A stretch of DNA of 64,000 nt from Trema orientale (lineage: Eukaryota; Streptophyta; Magnoliopsida; Rosales; Cannabaceae). The position numbers and the translations under genes are program-made. This document shows, piece by piece, positions 1-10,702 of this stretch (position 1 is its first letter; every line of letters begins with the position of its first letter). The stretch lies in contig JXTC01000170.1 in the NCBI GenBank assembly GCA_002914845.1, positions 236,589 to 300,588 of the forward strand, written 5' to 3'. Below the pieces are notes generated by a model that was not told where the DNA came from, made no database searches, and saw nothing but the letters and a program-made list of their open reading frames with translations.

Positions 1-409
1 GATGATAGAAAAAGCACATCTGTTGGGTGCTTTTACCTTGGGAACAATCTGGTTGTATGGCACAGCAAGAAGGAAATATTCCATCTCACTTTCCATAGTT
101 GAGGTAGAGTACATTGCAGCAGGTAATTATTGTACTCAACTCCTTTGGGTGAAACAAATGCTTTGTGATTGTGGAATTTTTCTAGACTCAATAATAATCT
201 TTTGTGATTCTAAAAATCGTGTTCAGCACTCTAGAACAAAGCATATAGACATCAGATATCACTTAATTTGTGATTTAGTTGAGCATAAATTGGTGAACAT
301 AGAACATGTTAAAATTGAAAAGCTATTAAGTGACTTGTTTACAAAAGCCTTGTATGCCCTAAGATTTGAATCATTACGCAAGGCTGTTGTAATTTGCTCC
401 ATTTCGTAG
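1..409 (+). pseudogene. Ty1/copia RNase H fragment with frameshift and deletion
   Basis: The C-terminal part of a copia-type RNase H. From base 1 the reading frame gives DDRKSTSVGCFYLGNN and then a WHSKK motif. Near bases 75-90 the frame shifts by one to the frame that carries SIVEVEYIAA (family SxxEAEY), the LLWVKQML motif, VQHSRTKHIDIRYH and the LSDLFTKAL tail, ending in a stop at 407-409. The segment between CDS and VQHSRTKHI is about eight residues shorter than the family norm, so an internal deletion is likely. Together these make it inactive. Confidence 0.85.
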
Positions 410-1901
410 AGAGATTTCATCTTGTATTGAGTGATTTAGTCTTATATATTCAGTAAAAACAGGAAATACTTATTATGTGTGTTGTGTAGTTCAAGTGACT
501 GTTAACCAATGATGACTAAACTGTGAATACCCCTGTTCTAACACTTATGATTCTGCTTGATTGGATGAATTTCAACGTGTGATTCTCCTTACTCATTGTT
601 CTCAGTCACTATAACTAAAATGTTTTAGCTTGTCTAGACAGGTTTAACATAGACTTGAGACATGTGTGCACCTAGATCAGAAGGGCTACCTCTCATCAGG
701 TGTGAAAGCTAGCCTTGAGTAATCATTTAATTTGTAGTGACCCCTACGTCTTAGATGATCTACCAAGGAAGAGGGCTACCCTCTGGGATGTGTGCAGCCA
801 CTGATTTGGGTTATTTTAGAGTGGTGAGATTTCCCACCTTCAAGAATAAATAAAAATAAAAATAAAAATAAAATAAGGAGTGATCTAGTGCAGGAAAGTC
901 AATGTGCATGTGCCAATGTGCACAAAGAAAAAGTCTAACCACAAAGAGTGGTTATTAAAAAGAGACAAATTAAACCACTAAGCGTGGCCTGTAGCAAGAA
1001 CTAAATCTGGTAGTTCCACATGCACACATAATGCACATGAGTCTCTTGTCTATGTGTGATCAAGTTGAGTTAATAAGGTCAATGATATCTTCTAATTCTC
1101 TTCAAGATAATCATCAAGTCTCATGTGATTGACGTCAATTAGAAAGGATAATCAGTTGTTGATTTTTGCTACACACTTGATCATTGTACAAACGCTCATT
1201 TATTTTTTCATCCTTCATATCATGAGTTGAGTGAAAGTCCTTGAATTGCAAAAACACACACACTAAATATTCTTTTATCTTACTTGATATATCTGGCTAA
1301 ATCAAATGCAAAATGATTTCTCTCTCGTCTTAAAAATTGTATGAGTTACCTAAAAACAATTGTCACTAACTTGCTCAAAGTCATATTCGCCTCACAATTT
1401 TGTCATATCATGCTCAGTGAATGTTTTATCTATTGTCTAAATGCTCTGTTTCCTTTGTTTCACAAAATTTGACTGTGTCTGTTTTAACAGTTCATCCGCT
1501 TGATTTCACAGCCACAACTGTCGTTTGTATTTGCTCATTCGTATCTCTGTTATCGTTTCTAAGTACATCACCATAAAAAAAAAATTAAAAAAAATAAAAT
1601 AAAAAATTGACTGTGATTGTTTTAACAGGTTGTCAGCTTGATTTCACAATTATAACTGTCGTTTGTGATTGGATTTTTGCATAGGAGTTGCCATTTTAAA
1701 CTTCTAAATATTTTAAAAAAAAAATACACTTGAATTAAAAAAAAAAAATTCTGATTTTTTGTTGGAAGCCTTTTTTCTATTTTTCCCTCTCATTCTTATC
1801 ACTCCTGTTCATATTTCTCCTCTACTCCATTAATTGTCGCTCAAGCTTTGCTTGTGGCAAGTTCTTCTCTTTTTGCTTGTGTGCAGTACTTATGGCAGAT
1901 T
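410..1901 (+). other. Sirevirus spacer between pol and env-like region
   Basis: No coding potential seen. It holds an AAATA-type simple repeat near 846-875, A-rich runs near 1576-1610 and 1710-1750, and an imperfect 60-bp direct repeat at 1469-1528 and 1608-1667. Both copies share the segment around TTTTAACAG and the segment CTTGATTTCACA; the TTTTAACAG resembles a 3' splice site. Confidence 0.6.
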
Positions 1902-4443
1902 CGAACATACTTGCACCTAAGATGTCATCCGTGGCACCACCAACTGCTTCTTCGAATCTGACTCCAGCTGAGACAGATGGCATTTTTTTTCACTTTGCCT
2001 GAAACATTAAAGTCTGTGTCTAAAAAGTGTAAGGAAGGTACCATCAAAGAAGAAATCAACTGAGAAGGTTTTAAAGAAAAAGAAGGGTTCCAACCCTAGT
2101 CCTGACAAAGTTGCAGAGGGTTTTGACAATCCTTTTCACCAGATGAACAAGAGGAAGACGAGATTGCGGCCAGTGCTGACATGCCAGTAGCTAGTTTAAA
2201 CAAGCAAGTTTAAGCTGCTGGTTCTGACTAGCCAAACACATCATTTGACAAACTTGCCTCTGTGATTCCATCTCATTCGAAGGCTTCCAACATTGATAAG
2301 TCAGTCACCTTCTCTATACTCTCGCTCAAGCTCTGCTTGTCACAATCTTTTCCTCTTGTTGTCTTTGTAAATGGCAGGCACCTTCAATGTTGATATCTCT
2401 ACACTTATTGATGATTCCATCTTGGCTAAGGACCCAACTACGATGTCGTCATATTTACATCTTCCGTCTTCATCAGAGAAGAAGTCAGAGGACTCAGCAT
2501 TTTCAAAGTCATCCGAGGGGTCCATATAATCTGCTAAGCCTTCTACAGTCACTGTAGTCAAGAAGAAATCAGCCTCCATATTGAACAAGTAGAAGTACAC
2601 AGTTTTGACAAGCCACCCACTGGTTTTGACAAATATTCTGATTCTGATAATCTAAGTGCTCCAATGAGGACGCAGATGACAATCATAGAGCTAACAAGAC
2701 AGATGTTAGTTCTGACATCCCTGATGTTCAAAAAGAAGGTGAATCTGATCCGATAATCAGGAGGAAAACTCAAGTAACAAAGCTGCTGTTCCTGATGTTC
2801 CTAGAATCAGACAAACCAGTGATCAGATCTAACACAAGGAGCTCAATGAAAGATCAAACTTCAGTTACTAATATAGCAGTCTCATAGCTATCCAAGGTGC
2901 CAAAACCAAGATCATTGCTAAGGAGAAAAGAAAGCTGCTGTCACCTGTTCCATTTTCTCTCTTGATGATTAATCTCCTCTGAATAAGGCATTCAATTTCT
3001 CCTTTTGCATAACGAGAATTCATCTTCATCACAAGAAGCATGTCAGCCGAATTACTTTGAGGGGCTAATAAAAGTCTCTAATTTTACTGACTGAGGTCTT
3101 CTAGATCTCTTGACTGAAAGAGGGTGGATCAAGAATATTCAGAACTTTTCTCCACTATGCCCATCTACTACAACATCGGGAAGCATTTCAATAAGACAAA
3201 GTCCTCCTTGTATCACAATGTATATTTTCGCCAGATCATCATTGATTTCTCTCATGTGGTTATTCATGATCATCTAAAGGCGGTAACTGTTACTGCTCAA
3301 TTTCCTTGTAAGTTGGATTTGGATCAAGTCACTACTGATCTCACTGGCTTTGCCTTTTTTCTAAAGCCATTCATGTCTCATGTCTCATGTCTCATGCCAT
3401 TCCTCTACAAGATGGCTCTTATCACTTGGTTCCCTAACTTATGTATTGATCTCACTACGTGAGGTTTTGATATCATTGTGACAAATAGAGGAAGTTCGAC
3501 TAAGAAGACTCATTAAGAAACGTCAAGTTCTTTTGAAAAGACAAATGAATGCAAAGATTGTAATTCTAGAGACTCATATTCAGTGTCTTTTGAATTATTT
3601 GACAGTTCTAAATCCACATTCTCATACTGCCCTTCTCTACCTACATATGAAGCTATTGGTGTTGGTGAACATGTTGATGAGTATCATGTTTTTGAAGACA
3701 ATGCTGATAGTAATCTAGATTCTAGTACTGATGGTCATGTTGGTGAGATTTTTATTGGTGATGTTCGAGATGATGTTAGTAATGATTTGTTGAGGGGGCA
3801 TTTCATTTTGCAATGGAATTCGATTTGATCGGCATTTAAATCTCCAAAGTTGTTGGGAGGGAGTCTTTGATTGTAGCAGATGCACCTGTTCAGGGAGAGT
3901 AAACATATGTTTACGGTGTGTCCACTTAGGGGAGTCTTCTTAGATTGCAATAAGTACACAGATAGTGGTCAAATCTGTTGTATCCTTTCAAGACTTCAAC
4001 ATATGGTGAATCAGACTCCCGGTCTGACATATCTCTCAGTGCAATGATGACCAACTTGCTACTTTTAGACACCACCTCCAAATTGAAGCAACCATTAGAA
4101 CATTGTCTTACCCCTAGTTTATTCAAACATTTGCTATCACATATTGACCTGATGAGTTCATGAATGAGGTTCCAATGAACCTTCCTGCTCATTTAACCAT
4201 GAAGAGCTTTTAATGTCACTATGAACATGCCAGGACCATTGCCACTGATGAAGTACTTTCTTTGTCTGATGAATTGAAGAATTTGGGTCTCAAGACCAAT
4301 TCTTGGCTATTCAAGTTGTTCGCCAAGTGGGAGGAAGCTCATCAGACTACATGGGTTGAGGCTGCCCAAACACAGGATATTAAACAAAGGATCTCTTAGT
4401 TTGAGAGAATGATAGCAGCTAAGATAGCAGATCTAAAAGCATA
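1902..4443 (+). pseudogene. Decayed env-like region of the Sirevirus
   Basis: An ATG at 1902 opens a Ser/Thr/Lys-rich reading frame soon broken by frameshifts and stops. A second, similar start region lies at 2371, where a 52-codon frame runs to a stop at 2527-2529. A 112-codon frame at 3124-3462 and the stretch 4240-4440, predicted as helical and ending near a Lys-rich segment, fit the middle and C-terminal parts of Sirevirus env-like proteins. Function of that protein class is unknown; position and composition, not a motif, drive the call. No intact frame remains. Confidence 0.55.
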
Positions 4444-4563
4444 ACTTAATAAAGTCCCATTTCTCTGGTGTTGAGTCAATTTCTGGTGTGTTTGTTTTTA
4501 CAGGTGGAAGGTTCGTAGCTACTTCACTTGTTGTGTATTTAGTGTTTTGATCACAAGGATGCC

Positions 4564-4576
4564 AAAAGGGGGAAAT
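4564..4576 (+). other. Polypurine tract of the retrotransposon
   Basis: AAAAGGGGGAAAT lies directly against the TG that opens the 3' LTR, the expected position for the plus-strand primer of reverse transcription. Confidence 0.8.
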
Positions 4577-5706
4577 TGATAGTACAAGATTTAATTTGGC
4601 ACCTTATGATCTTGTTAGGTTGTAATGAACAATATTTTACTTTGTATTTCTGATGTGAATTCAGTCTTGTGTATGTTTGGGTTATTCTGTGTAATCGTGC
4701 TCCAAGACTGATTTGACAAAGCAGTCAACTGAAGCAATTGAAGTCCTGAAGCTTTTCATCAAACTGGTTTCAATGGCTTAGGTGTTATGTCTTGTGGTCT
4801 GCATGTTTAGACATTAGAGCATTTCATATACATATCTATTTAGCATGCTTTTATGCTTTGTCTGTTACATCAGTGTCTCAGCTTGTGTTGCCAAGAGGTC
4901 ACCTTTAAGTTTGATATTTTCAAGAGAAGTTTGACTTTGTGTGTTTTAACTGTGTGACTGATTGTTTAGTCAAGATGACACCTTTAGATCTAAGTTCGTT
5001 TGGTATTTGTGTGTCAAACCAGCGTGCCTGATTGTTTTGTCAAGATGCCACCTTTAGATCTGAGGTTGTGTGATACATCTGAGTCACTGCATGTTTAGAC
5101 ATTACGATGACAGCTATCACTTTTAGCTGAGTCGTGATGTACTTTCCTATATAAATAGGAAGCTTCGTTTCAGATAGATTTCAGACCTCTTGTGTATTAC
5201 TTTCAGAGATATTTTGAGAGACTTTCTTGCTTTGAGAGCAAGTTTATTTTCCTTAGAGTTTTGTGTGGTTTAACTCTAAGTTTTCCATTGTCCATAGAGT
5301 TCACCATTGATTCCGGTGAGAAGGTGAAGCTCCATGATTATCTGAAATCAAGAAGAGACCCATGTGTTCTTGTCGGAGCTGGGAAGCTTATCAACGGCAG
5401 CTGAAGGGAGTTCAGCACAAGTTCGAAGAAGCATCTTCCAAGGAGGAAATTGGAGTTCAAATCGGCGACAAACTAGAAGGGAGTTCTAGAGTTTTGTATA
5501 AGACCTGCATTTGTACTCTATTCATATTTCTAGTAGATTGATTGCTTGCTGGACTATGTCCCGTGGATGTAGACACAACTTGGTTGTGTTGAACCACGAT
5601 AAAAATCTGATGTCTCTTCTTTATGTTTACCATATGTTTGTTTAAAATTCTGCAAATCTAGAAATCTGGGAATCGTGATAGAACAGACGAGTAACTTGAC
5701 TTAACA
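4577..5706 (+). repeat. 3' LTR of the Sirevirus-type element
   Basis: It opens with TGATAG right after the polypurine tract. A TATA box (TATATAAATA, 5148-5157) lies inside, as expected for the U3/R border. U3 carries two degenerate copies of a repeat around 4955-5010 and 5025-5065 sharing the core TCAAGATGxCACCTTTAGATCT, and the phrase CTGCATGTTTAGACATTA occurs twice (near 4800 and 5088). The 5' LTR is outside the window, so neither age nor target duplication can be judged. A 17-bp tandem repeat (5700-5716, 5717-5733) spans the presumed right border. Confidence 0.7.
5148..5157 (+). promoter_or_regulatory. TATA box in the LTR
   Basis: TATATAAATA in the middle of the LTR; transcription would begin about 30 bases downstream, near 5185. 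Confidence 0.6.
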
Positions 5707-5884
5707 AATCCCATACCTTAACAAATCCCATACCTCATGGGGCTTATTTTTCGGTGTTATTATGTATTATCTCACGAAGTTTCTACATCAAGTAGAAAGT
5801 TCCTTTCCTTGAGACTGTACTACTAAATTTCATGGATGCTTGACCAAATTGGCTTCCAGAAACAATGTTGGAAAAAAGTCTTAC

Positions 5885-6995
5885 CACGTTGGAGGCGGTA
5901 CCTCCAGGACAACAACCAAGCAGAATTAAACCAACTGAAAGCGACGGCGAGAGACCCAGAATTCTGCTAATGATGGCTCCAAAAGCTGGCATGATTGTGT
6001 ATTGAGCGAGACATCCAAACAATATCTGACCAAAACGGAGAAGTTCTTTTTAACAAAATTGAAACCTTGAATTTGGGTTTCTATTGTTGCATCTACATTC
6101 AGAAGTAACAGCCCAAATGAGATTGCGTGTGTTTCTTCACAGCAATTTTAACAAAAAAATAAGTAAAGAAGAGGACTTGGACCTACATTGGTAAAAAGGA
6201 TTACTAATCACTCCACTAGAGAGTACTTTATTTATTGCTTCTAGTACCCAGGTGGACAGAAGTCTAACCAGATTAATAAACTAATAAAGTTTGGCTATGA
6301 GATAAAATATTAGTATGACAAACCAACAGACAACAGTCCGTGCATTCCTCCGTGAACTTGGCCTATATTCAAGCTCCTTAACCTTATCAAAGCAACCCAT
6401 TCACACGCACGCACACACACACCACCACCCACACAACCCAACCCACAACCCACCCCCCCCCCCCCCAAAACCCAAAAAAGAAAAAATGAGGAAGCAGCAG
6501 CATCTCTAACTCCCAAAATCAAGCATACACATTTCACCAATTATATATTATCGGTCAGCAGAAATAAGGACATACTGAAAGAGGTCTTTGCCAAAAGAGA
6601 CCGAGCAAGTCCTTGAGCTCCAAAGTAACACCCATCGCCAACATGATCAAGCCGAGTGACAAACTATACGAAGCAGGGCCAGCCTTGACAAACCATGCAA
6701 AAGCAGAGGGTTTGAGGCAAGCAACAACGCCTCCGACGGTGACATAGAGCGGATACAAGCTTGCCGCAGTAGATAGAAGGTTTTCCCATCTGGGTTTTTC
6801 TGGGGGCACACCTAAGTGTTCCGAATTTCCTTGTACGGCTCTGATTGCGCGTGAATTTGGGAGCTTCAGTGGTGAAAAGTGGGGCTTGTGTTTGAGAAGG
6901 GACAGCCTTTCGTGGGTTTGTGGTTGTGAAATGAAGAAACTTGGGTGGGTTTGTGGTGGTGATTTGAAGGGACTGAGCCTGATAGAGATGAACAT
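5885..6995 (-). CDS. BASS-family plastid sodium/metabolite cotransporter, exons 1-2 (partial)
   Basis: BASS (bile acid:sodium symporter family) proteins carry organic acids or other metabolites with sodium across the plastid inner envelope. Exon 1 is 6576-6995 (140 codons, ATG at 6993-6995), exon 2 is 5885-6025 (47 codons); both borders are in phase 0 with good splice sites. The first ~55 residues are rich in Ser, Pro and basic residues with few acids, like a chloroplast transit peptide. Family motifs follow: MLAMGVTLELKDL and, in exon 2, an AQYTIMPAFG segment and the sodium-site region LLGCCPGGTASN. After exon 2 the next 150 bp are intron, then the Sirevirus LTR begins, so exons 3 onward must lie left of the window, beyond the element. 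Wording is closest to the BASS1/BASS3 branch, but the paralogue is not settled. Intron 1 (6026-6575) has a CA repeat and a poly-C tract near 6400-6467. Confidence 0.85.
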
Positions 6996-7834
6996 GGTTT
7001 TTTAATCTGCAATGAGGTGAAAACTCATGAAAAACCCAGTACTAAATTGCACTTGGCAACGATGATTTTCATCTACTTGAGTTTTCCCTGCCTGTGATTC
7101 ATGGGTCCACCTCACTTGCCGTGTGGAGGTACGAGATCCAACCGGCTGATTTTGGCCACTAGTTTGCCGCCGCCAAAGGTGTGGCCATGTGGGTTATCGT
7201 TTATCAAAAAAAAAAAAAGGATGTGGGTCATCGAGTTCACAACTCCAACTAGTCGAGTCAACAACCGTCTCAAATCACTCTTGTGTGGGTTCCTATACTT
7301 ATATGGCAAAGCCCACAAGTGACCAGTCCATGGCAGGTACTGTACTAAGCCAAACTTCCAACATTGCAAAAGGGCTTCAGACTCCACAGCTTTTGGAATT
7401 TTCATGGTTATGCCTTCCTTTCTCCCCTGTTGATGCATTCTTTCTTCCTTGAGTTAAAATTGATCATTATCCATAAAAATAGAGCATCATAACATGAGGC
7501 ATTCTTGATTTGCAATTACATAATTAATCCTCATTGATGTATAATTTTGGTCACTTTCTCTCTCGGTTTGGTACGCTTTAATTTGTTTTACCGTAATTTG
7601 CACTACATATATGCCACATTGTTCATTAAAATGTGGTAATTGCTTTCTTGAAGGAATCAAATTGTGTCAATAATCTTATTCAGTATTGTACCAAAACACA
7701 CAATTAGTACAGCTGTATATCTTACACTTTGATTGATTCTTCTTCCCATCAAAAAAAAGAAAGAAAGAAAACTAAACAAATAAAAAGAAAATGAAATTTA
7801 CATTAATATAAAAAAAAAATTAAGGTAGAAATAA
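6996..7834. other. Intergenic; BASS upstream region with a SINE-like piece
   Basis: This holds the promoter side of the BASS gene and the 3' side of the DMP gene. At about 7096-7218 a segment rich in GGTCCACC and GGCCATGTGGG motifs ends in TTTATC plus 12 A, like a 5'-truncated SINE; the phrase ATGTGGGTYATCG stands on both sides of the A-tract. I could not define a clean target duplication. The rest is plain AT-rich sequence. Confidence 0.4.
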
Positions 7835-8488
7835 CTATTTGCCAGGTGTGACAGGGTACCCAATACCGTGCCTTCTGGTGGGGAAAACGACAAACAACAG
7901 GCTGCAAATGAGGCCAATCCCGACTGGAACAATGTCCAAAACCTCCTGCGTGGTGTGCCCCGGCTGCGGATAGAAGCACGCCACCACATTCTTGTCCCTC
8001 ACCGCCACAACCCCAAACACCAGCACCGATAAAACCGCATGGACCCAGTCTATGAACCCGATCCTTTTATTGCTCAAATCGGGCAGACCCGACCCGGAAG
8101 GGTCAGGGTAGTCAAACAGGAAGAGGCCCTTGAAGGTGGCTAAGCCGTAGTAGACCCGGTCGTCTGAGGCCTTGACGCTGTCCGTGAAGGAGGCCACGAA
8201 GCAGGAGAGGGAGAGGAGGACCAGGAGGAGGAAAGTCAACACCCGGGTGACCGGGTCGCAGGACCCGTTGTTGGTGAAGACCGGGGTCAGGAGCTGGAAG
8301 GCCAGGAGGGTCCCCGTCGGGAGCAGGTTGGCCAAGTTGGCTGTGGTGGTTAGGGTCTGTGAGATGGCTCGCTGGGAAAGACTCTGCAGACGCTGCGGCG
8401 GCCCGGCCCGGGTTTTCGACGTCTCGGCCGGTTCGGGTTCCGCTGTGGATGGTTGCTTGGTCGGGGCGGGTCTTGGTCTGAGAGACAT
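7835..8488 (-). CDS. DMP: DMP (DUF679) membrane protein
   Basis: Complete single-exon frame of 217 codons, the usual length and gene structure of the plant DMP family. Family members are small four-pass membrane proteins of ER, tonoplast or plasma membrane; some act in fertilisation, others are tied to senescence or membrane remodelling. Four hydrophobic segments lie at about residues 52-71, 82-101, 147-164 and 184-203. Conserved phrases are LANLLPTGTLLAFQLLTPVF, SCFVASFTDS and YGLATFKG, and a C-terminal FPTRRHGIGYP. The N-terminal 40 residues are Pro/Thr/Glu-rich and probably cytosolic and disordered. GC content is clearly above the flanks. Which DMP subfamily it belongs to is not resolved. 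Confidence 0.92.
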   Translation of the reverse strand: MSLRPRPAPTKQPSTAEPEPAETSKTRAGPPQRLQSLSQRAISQTLTTTANLANLLPTGTLLAFQLLTPVFTNNGSCDPVTRVLTFLLLVLLSLSCFVASFTDSVKASDDRVYYGLATFKGLFLFDYPDPSGSGLPDLSNKRIGFIDWVHAVLSVLVFGVVAVRDKNVVACFYPQPGHTTQEVLDIVPVGIGLICSLLFVVFPTRRHGIGYPVTPGK

Positions 8489-10702
8489 GATGTGTTTGTA
8501 TATGCTATATGATCGATTAATGGGTTTTTTGTTTGTTTGGTAATATTAATAAAGCTATAAACTGGTTTGAGAATGGTGATGACAAGGCTTTACATGGTAG
8601 ATATACATATATATATAATATATATATAGGAATGTTTACTTGTCGTGAAAGGTAGTTGTTGTTGTGTTTCCATGGAGTTTCGTACCCTGTAATTTGGAGA
8701 CGTCAAGATTTTTGACATGTTCAATGTTCGATCGTCTACTTTAATAATAATAATTCACATCCAGCTGAGCTAGCTACATATGGGATACGGACCGGAAGGT
8801 GTTTGCTATATTCAAATGCGTGTAAGTAATTAGTCATGTAATTAATATACGAATAAACCTAATATATTATTAGTGAATGAAAGATTAGGATGATCAACTA
8901 AGAAAAAAACATACGTCAACGAAAGCAAAGCTCACATTCGAGTTTGAAATTCCTTAGCGTTTCTTAATTTGCATTGATGGACGAACCTTCTTATGTATGC
9001 ATGTACTTATGTGACGTGGAATAATGGATAATGACAATTTGTATGTGTTTATTGAATTTTTAGTATCTATTGAGTTTTTTTTTTTTTTTCGTTCTCTATA
9101 TATGAATGTTCTAGTAGACTAATGGTTAGGTTATTGCATGCATGTCAAGCATGTAAGGAATTGTCTAAAATATAACAAGTGGTAGAAATTAATTACCAAT
9201 AACCTTTTGCGTTCATACCTAACGATCGGATTTAAAAGGATCGGATTTAAAAGGATAGCCATTACATTGTAAATTACAAGTTAATTTAAAATTTGAAGCA
9301 AAGTTATATGTGTATGCTTTGAAAGGAATAAAGGATAGTGGCTTTTTTTTTTTTTTTTGACATTGATAGTGGCTTATTCCAAATAAGAAATTACTCTTAT
9401 TCCCAAAACGAAAGCAAAAGAAAAATGGGCATTATCAATTTTAAGCCTATTTTAAAATTAACAGTCAAATAAAATATTATCAAAGTAAATCTATATTGGA
9501 AGTACATAAAATTTTCCAATTTATTACTTCTGTCTTAAACGAAAATAATAACCCAATTATTTATTTTTTAAATAATAATTTTCCTTTATTTTTAATTTTA
9601 TCCTGCTGAGATGAGCACGTTTTGGGCAAATGATAATTAACGGCAGTTTTAGACAGAAAAGATTATGAGGGATTAACATGAAATAAAAATCTATAAAATG
9701 AGTATCTAAAAGCTAAAAATAAAATAATGGAGACTTAACCGTAAAAAAAAATAACAGAAATATTTTTTTTCCTTAACAGAATTAATATTAGGAGACATTA
9801 TGGGATTTTGCTCTAAAAAATTGAGTTTAAGGTTAATTTTACTCTTTTTTTTTTTAGTTCAAAGAGTTTATTTTATTAATATGAAATTTCAATCTTAATC
9901 CTGCAAAAAATAATAGGGAAATTTTTGAATTATTGCAAATTTCGTTGTTATTCAATGTTTTGAAACGACATTAAAATTACTGGGAAATTGTTTCAATAAT
10001 TCAGGTTGGGCTACATGAGTTTTGGGCCTCCGTATACCGGCCCATTGAAGTGGGGTCACGCAAATAGATAATCATCACGAGTTACGACTGGACGAGTCCA
10101 AGCCAAAACCTATTAAAAAAATAAGGGGAAAAAAAAAACGACGAAACGAAACGTTGTCTTCGAAACTCCAGAGGTACAGTAGATGCATCATCTTCCTCCC
10201 TCGCTTGAATTAAAAAAAAAAAAAAAAAAAAAAATCTTTCACATTATATACTTTCTGTATTAACCGACCGTTATTCTCGTTCTCTAACGTAAGTTTACAG
10301 CGAAGTTTGAAATAAACGGAACGTTGGGCTTAGTTCTAGGGTTTGGTTCCAAGTTCTAACACCTTGTATGTCCGAGTTTTGACTTGAATTAATACAATTT
10401 TTCCGAAATTTCTTGTTTTCGAGTAATATTTTCATTCAATGTAGGAACTCTTTGTTTAGGTGTTTGGTTTTCTTGAATTAGCTCTTTTTTTTTTGTGAAA
10501 AGTTGCAATTGTTTCAGAGTTTGAATTATTTCCAACATTGCATAAATTGATATAAATTATTGTTTTTGGGACTTAATTTCCAAGTTTAAGTTTTGGGTTG
10601 AGTTTGAATTTGAATTCCGCTGGTTGTTTTTGGTGGGTTCTGCTTACTTTTGTGTAGAAGAAGAAGAAGAAGAAGAAGAAGAATTTAGTGTTAGATTCGA
10701 AG
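8489..10702. other. Divergent intergenic region between DMP and the bromodomain gene
   Basis: Contains both promoters. Features seen: an AT-alternating stretch at 8604-8630, a small tandem duplication of GATCGGATTTAAAAG near 9226-9256, several poly-T and poly-A runs (9078, 9343, 9849, 10211), and near 10136-10158 a run of ACGAAACG-type motifs. The stretch 10657-10683 is (GAA)9 in the probable 5' leader of the bromodomain gene. No gene seen. Confidence 0.5.
10657..10683 (+). repeat. (GAA)9 microsatellite in the bromodomain gene leader
   Basis: Nine GAA units end 19 bases before the start codon, in the likely 5' UTR; length variation there would be tolerated by the reading frame. Confidence 0.85.

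Larger units (their letters stand above)
1..5706 (+). mobile_element. Sirevirus-type Ty1/copia LTR retrotransposon, 3' half, decayed
   Basis: The order seen is RNase H end of pol, about 1.5 kb without clear coding, a broken env-like region, a polypurine tract, and a long 3' LTR. An extra env-like region between pol and a ~1.1 kb LTR is the known layout of the Sirevirus (SIRE1/Maximus) lineage, so lineage is assigned from architecture. The 5' LTR, gag and most of pol lie left of the window. The element runs opposite to the BASS gene whose intron it occupies. Frameshifts and stops show it is not autonomous. The right end near 5706 is a best guess from a terminal CA and could be off by tens of bases. 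Confidence 0.8.

Noticed and set aside
6310..6540. Open frames on both strands with Pro/His or Gly/Val repeats
   Set aside because: They read a CA repeat and a poly-C tract in intron 1 of the BASS gene.
7096..7218. SINE-like segment with A-tail
   Set aside because: No RNA polymerase III boxes and no clean duplication; kept only as a remark in the intergenic entry.
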